Of a DNA stretch of 22,117 bases, positions 1 through 7,641 are shown piece after piece; the first letter of the stretch is position 1, and each line of letters begins with the position of its first letter. A program made the position numbers and the translations under genes. The notes beneath the pieces are model-generated. The model had not been told where the DNA came from and searched no databases. It worked only from the letters and a program-made list of their open reading frames with translations. The stretch is from positions 1 through 22,117 of the forward strand of contig HF990635.1 of NCBI GenBank assembly GCA_000432135.1. Reading direction: 5' to 3'. Source of the stretch: Firmicutes bacterium CAG:124 (GTDB lineage Bacteria > Bacillota > Clostridia > Oscillospirales > Oscillospiraceae).

Positions 1-25
1 CAAGTTTGAAGATTAGACATAAACA

Positions 26-59
26 AATCCTCCGCATGGTCTAAGCCATACGGAGGATT
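26..59 (-). terminator. Hairpin terminator downstream of rny
   Basis: A 14-bp stem (one G-T wobble) with a 6-base loop lies just past the rny stop codon. Read on the minus strand it is followed by a moderately T-rich run (TTTGTTTATGT), as expected for an intrinsic terminator of rny. The other side also carries a short T run, so it may work weakly in both directions. Nothing else is visible in bases 1-25. Confidence 0.75.
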
Positions 60-100
60 AACTGTTTTACGGACACCCGTCTATCCGGGCGCTGCTGGTT

Positions 101-1654
101 TTATTTTGCGTATTCGACTGCTTTTGTTTCGCGGATGACGTTGACCTTGATCTGGCCGGGGTATTCGAGTTCGGACTCGATCTTCTTGGCAAGATCGTGG
201 GCCAGAAGGATCATGTTGTCCTCTGTGACCTCCTCGGGCTTGACCATTACGCGGACCTCGCGGCCGGCCTGAATGGCGTAGGCTTTCTCAACGCCGGGGA
301 AGGAGTTCGTCAGCTCTTCGAGCTTTTCGAGCCTGCGGATATAGTTCTCGACGTTCTCACGGCGTGCACCGGGGCGTGCAGCGGAGATCGCGTCGGCTGC
401 CTGCACGAGACAGGCGATGACGGTCTGCGGCTCAACGTCGCCATGGTGCGCCTCGATGGCGTTGATGACGACGGGGTTCTCCTTGTACTTTCTGGCAAGC
501 TCGACGCCCAGCTGGACGTGGCTGCCTTCCATCTCGTGGTCGACGGATTTGCCGAGGTCGTGGAGCAGGCCTGCGCGCTTTGCCAGCGTCACGTCGACGC
601 CCAGCTCGGACGCCATCAGGCCCGCAATGTGCGCGACCTCAATGGAGTGGTTCAGAACGTTCTGGCCGTAGGACGTGCGGTATTTCTGGCGGCCCAGGAG
701 CTTGATCAGCTCGGGGTGCAGATTGTGCACGCCCGTTTCGAACGTGGCGCGTTCGCCCTCGACCTTGATGGTGTGGTCGACCTCGCGGCGGGCCTTTTCG
801 ACCATGTCCTCAATGCGGGTCGGATGGATGCGGCCGTCGGCGATGAGCTTTTCAAGCGCAAGCCGTGCGACCTCGCGGCGGACGGGATCGAACGAGGAGA
901 CGGTGATGGCCTCCGGGGTATCGTCGATGATGAGGTCAACGCCGGTGATGGTTTCGAGCGTGCGGATGTTGCGGCCCTCGCGGCCGATGATGCGGCCCTT
1001 CATTTCATCGTTGGGCAGCGGTACGACGGAGACGGTCGTTTCGGCGGCATGGTCTGCCGCGCAGCGCTGGATGGCGGTGGCGATGATCTCGCGGGCCGTC
1101 TGATCGGCCTCCTCCTTCATCTGCGTCTCGATCTCCTTGATCTTCATCGCGGTCTCGTGGCGCACGTCGTCTTCCACGCCCTTGAGGATGTAGGCCTTGG
1201 CCTCATCCTGCGTCAGGCCGGAGATCTTTTCCAGAACCTCCATCTGGCTGCGCTTGAGAGAGTCGACCTCTTCCTGCTTCTTGTCGATGGCCGCGATCTT
1301 CTTGGCCAGCTCGTCCTCTTTCTTCTCGTGAAGATTGACCTTCTTGTCAAGGGCTTCTTCCTTCTGCTGCAGACGGCGCTCCTGCTTGGAGACTTCCGCG
1401 CGGCGCTCCTTGACCTCCTGTTCGTATTCGCTGCGTGATTTATGGATCTCTTCCTTCGCTTCGAGCAGCATTTCGCGCTTTTTGCTTTCTCCGCCCTTGA
1501 TGGCTTCGTTGATGATGCGCCGGGCTTCCTCTTCGGCGGAACCGATCTGCTTTTCCGCAACCTTTTTGCGGTACAGAACGCCGGCCGCGAAGAAGACCGC
1601 GCAGAGCACGACTGCTGCGATGCTAAGGATGAGGCATAGCGTATTGAATTCCAT
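101..1654 (-). CDS. rny: Ribonuclease Y
   Basis: This is the membrane-anchored endoribonuclease that starts mRNA decay in many Firmicutes. The protein is 517 aa, the usual length. In order it shows one N-terminal membrane segment (about residues 4-26), a long charged coiled coil rich in E, K and R, a KH RNA-binding domain with GRIIGREGRN, and an HD domain whose metal-binding HDLGK follows HSIEVAHIAG. I chose the start at 1654 (MEFNTLCL) over an upstream in-frame ATG at 1741 because a strong AGGAGGTGTGA ribosome binding site lies at 1665-1675, ten bases before it, and because the membrane segment then begins directly. It has its own promoter about 120 bp upstream and a terminator behind it, so it is probably transcribed alone. 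Identification is firm. Confidence 0.97.
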   Translation of the reverse strand: MEFNTLCLILSIAAVVLCAVFFAAGVLYRKKVAEKQIGSAEEEARRIINEAIKGGESKKREMLLEAKEEIHKSRSEYEQEVKERRAEVSKQERRLQQKEEALDKKVNLHEKKEDELAKKIAAIDKKQEEVDSLKRSQMEVLEKISGLTQDEAKAYILKGVEDDVRHETAMKIKEIETQMKEEADQTAREIIATAIQRCAADHAAETTVSVVPLPNDEMKGRIIGREGRNIRTLETITGVDLIIDDTPEAITVSSFDPVRREVARLALEKLIADGRIHPTRIEDMVEKARREVDHTIKVEGERATFETGVHNLHPELIKLLGRQKYRTSYGQNVLNHSIEVAHIAGLMASELGVDVTLAKRAGLLHDLGKSVDHEMEGSHVQLGVELARKYKENPVVINAIEAHHGDVEPQTVIACLVQAADAISAARPGARRENVENYIRRLEKLEELTNSFPGVEKAYAIQAGREVRVMVKPEEVTEDNMILLAHDLAKKIESELEYPGQIKVNVIRETKAVEYAK

Positions 1655-1773
1655 AAACTGCGAATCACACCTCCTGTTTTCAGTATTGGGTACGCCGGCA
1701 CTCCGGCGACTTGAATCATAAAGCGCAATGAGCTTCCCCAAGTCCCATTACAGCCATACAAATCCTACCCTAC

Positions 1774-1802
1774 ATTGTACCGGTTTGCCGCGTGTCTGTC
1801 AA
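1774..1802 (-). promoter_or_regulatory. Sigma-A promoter of rny
   Basis: On the minus strand a perfect -35 TTGACA (1797-1802) is followed after 17 bases by -10 TACAAT (1774-1779). Transcription would begin near 1767, giving a leader of about 110 bases before the rny start. That leader can fold a small GCCGG/CCGGC hairpin. The bioY-rny gap (1655-1923) otherwise holds only a weak hairpin (CCGC ATCA GCGG then TTCTT) that could end bioY transcription. Confidence 0.85.
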
Positions 1803-1923
1803 GGCGCAATTCGGAAAAATGCACGAAACGGGATACGCCTGTTTGGGCGCTTTTAGCAAGAACCGCTGATGCGGCAGGTTGACAAGCGGGAAAAAGTGTG
1901 ATTCTATAAAGGAAAAGCGGAGA

Positions 1924-2478
1924 TCAGGCCGCGGCGAAGACCTGCGGCAGCCGCCGCGTGATGGCGACGCACAAAAAGCTTCCAAGTGCGATCTTCAAAA
2001 GATCGCCCGGCAGATAGATCAGCATACCGTTCTTGATGACCTGCCAGAATGTCAGCCCCTTGCCCAGATACGCGTTCGCGATCAGCGCCATATACGGCAC
2101 GCCGATAGCATACAGAACAGCCAGCCCTGCAAGCATGGCCAGCGCCGTCCCCCAGAAGGTCAGGGGCCGCTTCGCCAGCTTCCCAATCACAAACGCCGAC
2201 GGGATCAGCCCCAGAAGGAACCCGAACGTCGGCTGCAGAACATACGAAAATCCGCCGCCCAGCGCGAAGATCGGCACGCCCACCAGTCCGATCAGCACAT
2301 ACACGGCCTGCGACAGCGCGCCGTAGCCCGCGCCGAGCAGAATGCCGGCCATGGCTGTGAACAGGAATTGCAGCGAAATCGCCGCCAGCGCGAAGGGAAT
2401 TTTGAAAAATGCGCCGATCGCCGTCAGCGCGGCGAACAGTGCCGTCAGAACCAGCATCAAGGTCTTTCTGTGCTGCAT
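1924..2478 (-). CDS. bioY: Biotin transporter substrate-binding subunit BioY
   Basis: BioY is the membrane S-component that captures biotin for an ECF-type transporter, and it can sometimes act alone. The 184-aa product is almost wholly hydrophobic, with about six membrane segments. It carries the family-like stretches LQFLFTAMAGILLGAGYGALS and GVPIFALGGGFSYVLQPTFG. No ECF ATPase or T-component lies next to it, so it would use shared EcfAAT subunits encoded elsewhere. The start at 2478 is preceded by AAGGAGAG. It is divergent from birA across an 83-bp gap holding a BirA operator that overlaps the bioY -10, so repression by biotin-loaded BirA is the expected control. Confidence 0.94.
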   Translation of the reverse strand: MQHRKTLMLVLTALFAALTAIGAFFKIPFALAAISLQFLFTAMAGILLGAGYGALSQAVYVLIGLVGVPIFALGGGFSYVLQPTFGFLLGLIPSAFVIGKLAKRPLTFWGTALAMLAGLAVLYAIGVPYMALIANAYLGKGLTFWQVIKNGMLIYLPGDLLKIALGSFLCVAITRRLPQVFAAA

Positions 2479-2492
2479 AAGAAGCTCTCCTT

Positions 2493-2523
2493 TTGTAAAC
2501 CAAATTTAAAAACAGGTTTACAA
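2493..2523. promoter_or_regulatory. BirA operator between bioY and birA
   Basis: A perfect inverted repeat, TTGTAAACC (2493-2501) and GGTTTACAA (2515-2523), is separated by 13 A/T-rich bases. The half-sites match the known BirA operator half-sites exactly (the E. coli bio operator uses the same sequence with a slightly longer spacer). It sits between bioY and birA and can control both, which implies feedback on biotin uptake and possibly autoregulation of birA. Confidence 0.9.
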
Positions 2524-2548
2524 TACACGAAACCGAACGAAAAATCAA
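2520..2548 (-). promoter_or_regulatory. Probable bioY promoter
   Basis: On the minus strand TTGATT (2543-2548) and TATTGT (2520-2525) are separated by 17 bases. Each matches the sigma-A consensus at 4 of 6 positions. The -10 lies inside the right half of the BirA operator, which fits repression by occlusion. Confidence 0.55.
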
Positions 2549-2561
2549 GGGGATATTTATC

Positions 2562-3542
2562 ATGTTGAAAGAAGAAGTTCTCTCCATGCTGTTGAACGCG
2601 CAGGAGCCTGTCTCCGGCGAGGGCATCTGCAAGACCCTCGGCGTGACCCGCGCCGCCGTCTGGAAGACCATCGACCAGCTGCGGCAGGAGGGCTATGGGA
2701 TCGACGCCGCGCCGAAGCGCGGCTATACGCTCGCATCTGTTCCAGACCGGCTCGATACGGCCCTTGTGCGTGCACACCTGTCCGGCCATCCGTGGCAGAC
2801 GCTGGTGACAGTCGTGCCCAGCGTGGATTCCACGAACAACGCCTGCAAGCGCCTTGCCACCGAGGGAGCGCCGGACGGCACGGCCATCCTGACCGGCTGC
2901 CAGACTGCCGGACGGGGCCGCCGGGGCCGCACCTTCGTCTCCCCGCCGGGCGGCCTGTATTTCAGCGTGATCCTGCGCCCGCACGCAAAGCCGGAGGCGC
3001 TCATGCACCTCACGGCCATGGCTGCGGTCGCCGCCGCACGGGCGGTCCTCGCGGTCAGCGGCGTGTATCCCGATATCAAATGGACGAACGATCTTGTGCT
3101 CGGCGGGAAAAAGCTCTGCGGCATCCTCACCGAGATCGGCATCGAGGCCGAATCGCGCGAGGTCGACTACGCCGTCGTTGGCATCGGCATCAACTGCGCC
3201 CGCGTCGACCTGCCGCCGGAGGTCAGCGCCATGTCGGCCAGTCTGGAGGCCTTTACCGGCCAGAAGCCAGACCGCGCCCGCCTCGCCGCCGCCCTCGTCC
3301 GGTCGCTTTGCGAACTGGAGCAGGCCCTGTTCACCGAAAAAGACGCTTGGCTGCGGGAATTTGCCGCCCACTGCATCACCATCGGACAGGACGTCAAGCT
3401 CGTCCGGGGCGACGACGTGACCTACGCCCACGCCGACGGCATCGACGAAGAGGCGGCCCTTCTCGTTACCTACCCCGACGGGACAAAAGCCGCCGTCGCC
3501 TCCGGAGAAGTCTCCGTGCGCGGTATGTACGGGTATGCGTAG
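2562..3542 (+). CDS. birA: Bifunctional biotin--protein ligase / biotin repressor BirA
   Basis: BirA makes biotinyl-AMP, attaches biotin to the carrier protein of biotin-dependent carboxylases, and represses biotin genes when ligand-bound. The 326-aa product has an N-terminal winged helix (about residues 1-60, with GEGICKTLGVTRAAVWKTI), which marks the regulatory class II form. The catalytic domain carries GRGRRGR (117-123), KWTNDL (173-178) and GGKKLCGIL (181-189), and a C-terminal SH3-like domain follows. The ribosome binding site is AAGGGG at 2547-2552. The operator upstream of this gene is the target its HTH domain would bind. The stop codon TAG (3540-3542) is formed partly by an inserted inverted-repeat element. 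No conventional terminator with a T run follows. Confidence 0.96.
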   Translation: MLKEEVLSMLLNAQEPVSGEGICKTLGVTRAAVWKTIDQLRQEGYGIDAAPKRGYTLASVPDRLDTALVRAHLSGHPWQTLVTVVPSVDSTNNACKRLATEGAPDGTAILTGCQTAGRGRRGRTFVSPPGGLYFSVILRPHAKPEALMHLTAMAAVAAARAVLAVSGVYPDIKWTNDLVLGGKKLCGILTEIGIEAESREVDYAVVGIGINCARVDLPPEVSAMSASLEAFTGQKPDRARLAAALVRSLCELEQALFTEKDAWLREFAAHCITIGQDVKLVRGDDVTYAHADGIDEEAALLVTYPDGTKAAVASGEVSVRGMYGYA

Positions 3543-3816
3543 CGTCAGTTGACAAGGGCACACACGGTTTTTCACGGGGCAAAACGACGTCTGGCGTCGT
3601 TATCCTCGTTGGCGGGCGACAGCCCGCCTGCCTCGTCTGCCTGGCCAGCCGCCGTTTATCCTCCGTGAAAAACTCCGAAGGACTTGCCGGCTGGTCTGGG
3701 GCGTTGTCTGCAAGGCAGAGGACGCAGACATACTGGTGGCGTATGTCAAGGACGATAACGCGGCAGACGGCGGCCCAGTCCGGCCCGCAAGCGTGCGTGC
3801 CCTTGTCAACTGACGC
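3542..3816. mobile_element. 275-bp inverted-repeat element (MITE-like), TA-flanked
   Basis: Perfect 20-bp terminal inverted repeats (GCGTCAGTTGACAAGGGCAC at 3542-3561, its complement at 3797-3816) continue inward with one mismatch. TA lies at both outer edges (3540-3541 and 3817-3818), consistent with a TA target duplication. The inside is GC-rich and packed with nested palindromes: an 11-bp inverted pair (3567-3577 with 3663-3673), AACGACG/CGTCGTT (3583-3601), GGCGGGC/GCCCGCC (3611-3628), GTCTGC/GCAGAC (3706-3729) and CATAC/GTATG (3729-3745). It is too short for a transposase. Open frames across it are by-products of the repeat and are not called as genes. The family is not assigned. Confidence 0.8.
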
Positions 3817-3837
3817 TAAGGGCAGCACCGCACGATC

Positions 3838-3869
3838 AAAAAAGACCCCCGGCCAGCTCTGGCCGGGGG
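3838..3869 (-). terminator. Orphan minus-strand terminator
   Basis: CCCCCGGCCAG (3846-3856) and CTGGCCGGGGG (3859-3869) form a very stable hairpin. On the minus strand it is followed directly by TCTTTTTT (3838-3845), a textbook intrinsic terminator. On the plus strand no T run follows, so it does not serve birA. No minus-strand protein gene ends here, so it may close an unrecognised transcript. Confidence 0.75.
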
Positions 3870-4028
3870 AAGATGGGGTTGTGGGATTTGGCGGCGGCCT
3901 GGGCCGCTGCCAGGGATATGAAGTGCGCTCGCATTGGATAAGCTGTAGCTATAAGATAGCACCCGCAGAGGGAAAAGTCTGCCGAACGCTGTCGCGGCGG
4001 AATTTTTTTCCGCGTGCGGCCACACTTC
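3870..4028. other. Non-coding stretch before mnmG
   Basis: No convincing ORF was found. On the minus strand there is a GC-rich hairpin (GGC/GCC arms, about 3892-3915) next to the orphan terminator and a GCTAT/ATAGC hairpin near 3948-3960. On the plus strand bases 3929-3965 resemble the mnmG promoter segment at 4029-4065, including an identical ATAGCACCCG end. The GCAGA/TCTGC hairpin (near 3964-3982) and GCGGAA/TTCCGC hairpin (near 3996-4014) follow. It could hold a small RNA on the minus strand or a second promoter and leader for mnmG. Confidence 0.4.
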
Positions 4029-4057
4029 TTGCAATCGGGTATATTTACTGATAAAAT
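4029..4057 (+). promoter_or_regulatory. Promoter of mnmG
   Basis: TTGCAA (4029-4034), 17 bases, then TAAAAT (4052-4057). Transcription would start near 4064, only about 18 bases before the mnmG start and just ahead of its GGAGG ribosome binding site. A diverged copy of the whole segment lies 100 bp upstream (3929-3965) with a good -10 (TAAGAT) but a poor -35 (TCGCAT). Confidence 0.7.
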
Positions 4058-4081
4058 AGCACCCGTATTGGAGGGATATCT

Positions 4082-5962
4082 ATGGAATTTGACGCTGGGC
4101 GGTATGATATCGCCGTGATCGGCGCGGGACATGCCGGGATCGAGGCAGGACTAGCCTGTGCGCGGATGGGGCTGGAGACGGTCGTGTTCACGATCAATCT
4201 GGACGCCGTCGGCAACATGCCCTGCAACCCCGCCATCGGCGGCACGGGCAAGGGCCATCTGGTGCGGGAGCTTGACGCGCTGGGCGGGGAAATGGCAAAG
4301 GCTGCCGACCGCTCGTGCATCCAGTACCGGATGCTGAACCTTGGCAAGGGCCCCGCTGTCCACTCCCTCCGCGCGCAGGCCGACCGGCGGCGCTATCAGG
4401 AGGATATGAAGCGCACGCTTGAGCGGCAGGAGCATCTTGATCTCAAGCAGGCCATGGTCACGCAGCTTCGCCTGACGGACGGCCATGTGTCCGCTGTCGT
4501 CACGCGCCTCGGCGCGGTCTATTCCGTCAAGGCCTGCGTGATCGCCTCCGGCACGTATCTGGACGCACGCGTCATCACCGGCGACTGCGCCTATTCCTCC
4601 GGCCCGGACGGGATGCAGGCAGGCATCGGCCTTGCGGAGCAGCTGGCTGCGCTCGGCCTTCGGATGCGCCGGTTCAAGACCGGCACGCCGCCGCGTGTGA
4701 ACCGCCGTTCAATCGACGTGTCGCAGATGGAGCTGCAGCCCGGCGATCAGTACCCGGTTCCCTTCTCGTTTTCGACCGAAACACCGCCGGAAAACAAGGC
4801 GGTCTGCTATCTGACCTATACGAACGAAAAAACGCACGAGATCATCAAGGCCAACCATGACCGGTCTCCGCTCTTTAACGGCATGATCGAATCCGTCGGC
4901 CCGCGCTACTGCCCGTCCATCGAGACGAAGATCGACCGCTTCCCGGACAAGTCCCGCCACCAGCTGTTTGTCGAGCCGTGCGGGCTGTATACGGACGAAT
5001 TATACATTCAGGGCCTTTCCTCCTCGCTTCCGGAGGATGTGCAGCTCGAAATGCTCCACACCATCAGGGGGCTGGAGCACGCGGAGATGATGCGCCCGGC
5101 CTACGCCATTGAATATGCCTGCATCGACCCGACCGAGCTTCTGCCGACGCTCGAAAGCAAAAAGATCCCCGGCCTTTACGGCGCGGGCCAGTTCAACGGT
5201 TCGTCCGGCTATGAGGAGGCCGCCGTGCAGGGCTTCGTCGCGGGCGTGAACGCGGCGCTGAAGATAAAAGGCGAAGAGCCGATGGTCTTAAAGCGCTCCG
5301 ACGGCTATATCGGCACGCTCATCGACGATCTGGTCACGAAGGGCACGAACGAGCCGTACCGCATCATGACCTCGCGCTCAGAATACCGGCTCCTGCACCG
5401 GCAGGACAACGCCGACGAGCGCTTGACGCCCATCGGCCGCCGCATCGGCCTCGTCTCGGACGCGCAGGATGCCGCCGTGCAGGAAAAATACCGCATGGTC
5501 GCGCAGGAGATCAAACGGCTGGAGGCCACAGGCGCGGCAGAAAGCGAAGCGCTGAACGAGATGCTCCGCGCGCATGACACCGCGCCGGTCGAAGGCTCGG
5601 CGCGGCTTGCCGATCTGGTGCGCCGGCCGCAGCTGAGTTATGATGATCTGGCCCCCTTCGATCCGGAGCGGCCCGAGCTGCCGCCCGTCATCCGCGAGGC
5701 CGTCGAGATCCGCATGAAATACGCAGGCTACATCGCCCGCCAGCAGAAGCAGGTCGAGGAATTTGCCCGCGAGGAGGGCAGGCTCCTGCCGGAGTCGATC
5801 GATTATCTGTCCATTCAGGGCCTGCGCGTCGAGGCGCGGCAGAAGCTGAGCGAAATCCGCCCCCTGTCCGTCGGACAGGCCAGCCGCATTTCGGGCGTGT
5901 CGCCCGCAGACATCGCGGTGCTGCTCATCTGGCTGGAGCAGAATAAGCCGTCAAAGGAGTAA
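4082..5962 (+). CDS. mnmG: tRNA uridine-5-carboxymethylaminomethyl modification enzyme MnmG
   Basis: MnmG (GidA) is the FAD-dependent partner of MnmE. Together they modify U34 of certain tRNAs using methylenetetrahydrofolate and glycine or ammonium. The 626-aa length is standard. The FAD-binding GAGHAG (14-19) is followed by the family signatures NPAIGGTGKGHLVRELDALG and LNLGKGPAVHSLRAQADR, and FKTGTPPRV occurs further on. The C-terminal helical region (LSIQGLRVEARQKLSEIRP) that contacts MnmE is present. The start at 4082 has GGAGG at 4070-4074. The tatD-family gene follows after three bases and shares its transcript. mnmE is not in the window, unlike the common mnmE-mnmG pairing. Confidence 0.97.
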   Translation: MEFDAGRYDIAVIGAGHAGIEAGLACARMGLETVVFTINLDAVGNMPCNPAIGGTGKGHLVRELDALGGEMAKAADRSCIQYRMLNLGKGPAVHSLRAQADRRRYQEDMKRTLERQEHLDLKQAMVTQLRLTDGHVSAVVTRLGAVYSVKACVIASGTYLDARVITGDCAYSSGPDGMQAGIGLAEQLAALGLRMRRFKTGTPPRVNRRSIDVSQMELQPGDQYPVPFSFSTETPPENKAVCYLTYTNEKTHEIIKANHDRSPLFNGMIESVGPRYCPSIETKIDRFPDKSRHQLFVEPCGLYTDELYIQGLSSSLPEDVQLEMLHTIRGLEHAEMMRPAYAIEYACIDPTELLPTLESKKIPGLYGAGQFNGSSGYEEAAVQGFVAGVNAALKIKGEEPMVLKRSDGYIGTLIDDLVTKGTNEPYRIMTSRSEYRLLHRQDNADERLTPIGRRIGLVSDAQDAAVQEKYRMVAQEIKRLEATGAAESEALNEMLRAHDTAPVEGSARLADLVRRPQLSYDDLAPFDPERPELPPVIREAVEIRMKYAGYIARQQKQVEEFAREEGRLLPESIDYLSIQGLRVEARQKLSEIRPLSVGQASRISGVSPADIAVLLIWLEQNKPSKE

Positions 5963-5965
5963 GCG

Positions 5966-6724
5966 ATGTATTTTGATTCTCACGCCCATCTGGGCGAGGA
6001 CTGTTTTGCACAGGACTTTGTGAACATTGTGGAAAAAATGCGCGCAGCGGACGTCACCGGCATGATGGAGATCGGCTGCGACGGCCCGTCGTCCCATCAC
6101 GCGGTCGAGCTGGCCCATCAGTACGACTGGATCTGGGCCGCCGTCGGCAGCCACCCGGACGACGCGGAGCAGGTGGACGAGGCGCGGATCGGGGAATACC
6201 GCGCGCTGTGCAAGGACCCGCGTGTGAAGGCCATCGGCGAGATCGGCCTGGATTATCACTACGAAGACCCTCCGAGAGACGTGCAGCAGCGGGCGTTCCG
6301 GATGCAGATGAAGCTTGCGCAGGAGCTGTCGCTTCCCGTCGTGATCCATGAGCGCGAGGCGCATGAGGACGGACTGCGCATCATCAGCGATTTCCCGGAC
6401 GTGACCGGCGTGTTCCACTGCTTTTCCGGCAGCTATGAGATGGCGAAGGAGCTGGTAAAGCGCGGCTGGTACATCGGCTTTACGGGCGTGGTCACGTTCA
6501 AAAACGCACGCAAAGCGGTCGAGGTCGCGGAAAAGATCCCGCTGGACCGCATCCTCATCGAAACGGACTGCCCCTATATGGCCCCGGAGCCGTTCAGGGG
6601 CCGCCGCAACGACCCGAGCCTCGTGCCGTTCGTGGCAAAAAAGATCGCGGCGCTTCGCGGCATTTCCGCAGAAGCTGCCGCTGCCGCAACAGCAGAAAAC
6701 GCAAGACGGCTGTTCCGGATTTGA
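5966..6724 (+). CDS. TatD-family metal-dependent hydrolase (putative DNase)
   Basis: The 252-aa product is a TIM-barrel metal hydrolase of the TatD/YcfH family, whose members show 3'-5' exonuclease activity on DNA or RNA. Family motifs appear in order: the N-terminal metal-binding HAH in DSHAHLGE, GEIGLDYHYE with the bridging glutamate, VIHER, FHCFSGS, and IETDCPYMAPEPFRGRRNDP. The ribosome binding site AAGGAG overlaps the end of mnmG and the two stop/start codons are only three bases apart, so translation is probably coupled. A strong terminator follows 30 bp later, closing the operon. The family is certain. The physiological substrate cannot be told from sequence. Confidence 0.93.
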   Translation: MYFDSHAHLGEDCFAQDFVNIVEKMRAADVTGMMEIGCDGPSSHHAVELAHQYDWIWAAVGSHPDDAEQVDEARIGEYRALCKDPRVKAIGEIGLDYHYEDPPRDVQQRAFRMQMKLAQELSLPVVIHEREAHEDGLRIISDFPDVTGVFHCFSGSYEMAKELVKRGWYIGFTGVVTFKNARKAVEVAEKIPLDRILIETDCPYMAPEPFRGRRNDPSLVPFVAKKIAALRGISAEAAAAATAENARRLFRI

Positions 6725-6753
6725 CCGAAGCGCCAGTGCTTTAAAAACATAGT

Positions 6754-6791
6754 GCGCCCGCCGCTGATACAGCGGCGGGCGCGGTTTTTTT
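6754..6791 (+). terminator. Strong terminator after the mnmG-tatD operon
   Basis: A perfect 13-bp stem, GCGCCCGCCGCTG (6754-6766) with its complement (6770-6782) around an ATA loop, is followed by GG and seven Ts (6785-6791). On the minus strand a TTTTT run lies a few bases beyond, so it can also stop minus-strand transcription coming through the ileS remnant. Confidence 0.93.
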
Positions 6792-6799
6792 CATATGGC

Positions 6800-7398
6800 T
6801 TATTCAAACACAACGCCGAGGGCCTTGCAGACGGCGGCGCAGCGCGGGCACAAGCCGTGCTCGTCGGGGCTTTCGGAGTGCATCCAGCAGCGCGGGCACT
6901 TCGTTCCCTTCGCCTCGGTCACAGCGACGGTCAGGCCGGGGAAGTTCACGCCCTGTCCGACGACGGCGCCCTCTGCGGGGGCAGTCTCGTTCGTGCTGAC
7001 GTTGGAGACGATGAAAATTTCCGGCAGGTCGACGGACTTGACTGCGTCCAGCGCGGCCTTTGCATCCTCGTCGCCTGCGATCAGCGCCACGTGCGCTTCG
7101 AGGCTCTTGCCGATGCGCTTGTCGGCGCGGGCCGTTTCCAGAACGCCGTTGACGTCCGAGCGGACGCGCAGCGCAGTCTCCCAGACGGCCATTTCGGCAT
7201 CGGAGAGCGCATAGTCCGCATACGGCTTCGACATCTGGTTCAGCAGCACGTTGCGTATCGGTGCAGCTTATTCAAATACAACGCCGAGAGATTTGCAGAC
7301 GGCGGCACAGCGCGGGCAGTCTCCCAGACGGCCATTTCGGTGTCAGACAGCGCGTAGTCCGCATACGGCTTCGACATCTGGTTCAGCAGCACGTTGCG
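6800..7398. repeat. Duplicated ileS 3' segments
   Basis: Two segments recur within the remnant. The gene end at 6800-6850 recurs at 7268-7319 with several base differences. The AVWET-to-VLLNQ segment at about 7175-7255 recurs at about 7318-7398, also with differences. The junction between the two in the upstream copy lies at a short shared GCA, suggesting deletion at microhomology. Confidence 0.8.
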
Positions 7399-7455
7399 GC
7401 CGTCGTCGCCGTCACGGTGCGGCATCTGGAGCCAGATCTCGTCGCAGGTGAACGC

Positions 7456-7641
7456 GAGGATGGGCGCAAATACCTTCGTCATGGCATCGAGGATGATCCA
7501 CAGCGCGCTCTGTGCCGAGCGGCGGGCGGCGGAATCCGCGCCGTCGCAAAGAATCGGCGCGAAGACCTTCGTCATGGCATCGAGAATGATCCACAGTGCG
7601 CTCTGTGCCGAGCGGCGGGCGGCGGAATCCGCGCCGTCGCA
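7456..7641. repeat. Tandem 93-bp duplication inside the ileS remnant
   Basis: Units 7456-7548 and 7549-7641 are direct repeats differing at a handful of positions, all near one end. They encode the same 31 residues (CDGADSAARRS...KVFAPIL) twice in frame. A single copy is expected in IleRS. Confidence 0.9.

Noticed and set aside
3466..3828. A 120-residue minus-strand open frame covering the 275-bp inverted-repeat element
   Set aside because: It begins and ends in the terminal repeats, runs into the birA coding region in antisense and follows from the GC-rich palindromes. No ribosome binding site or protein-like pattern was seen.
3996..4014. Intrinsic terminator at the GCGGAA-TTTTT-TTCCGC hairpin
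   Set aside because: The T run is the loop of the hairpin and does not follow the stem. The stem is only six base pairs.
6800..7249. A possible separate 149-aa zinc-binding protein at the end of the ileS remnant
   Set aside because: It is exactly the C-terminus of IleRS with its CPRC pairs. The ATG is an internal methionine without a ribosome binding site and the sequence upstream is a broken copy of the same gene.
7456..7641. CRISPR or satellite array suggested by the tandem repeat
   Set aside because: There are only two units with no spacers, and they encode a known IleRS segment in frame.
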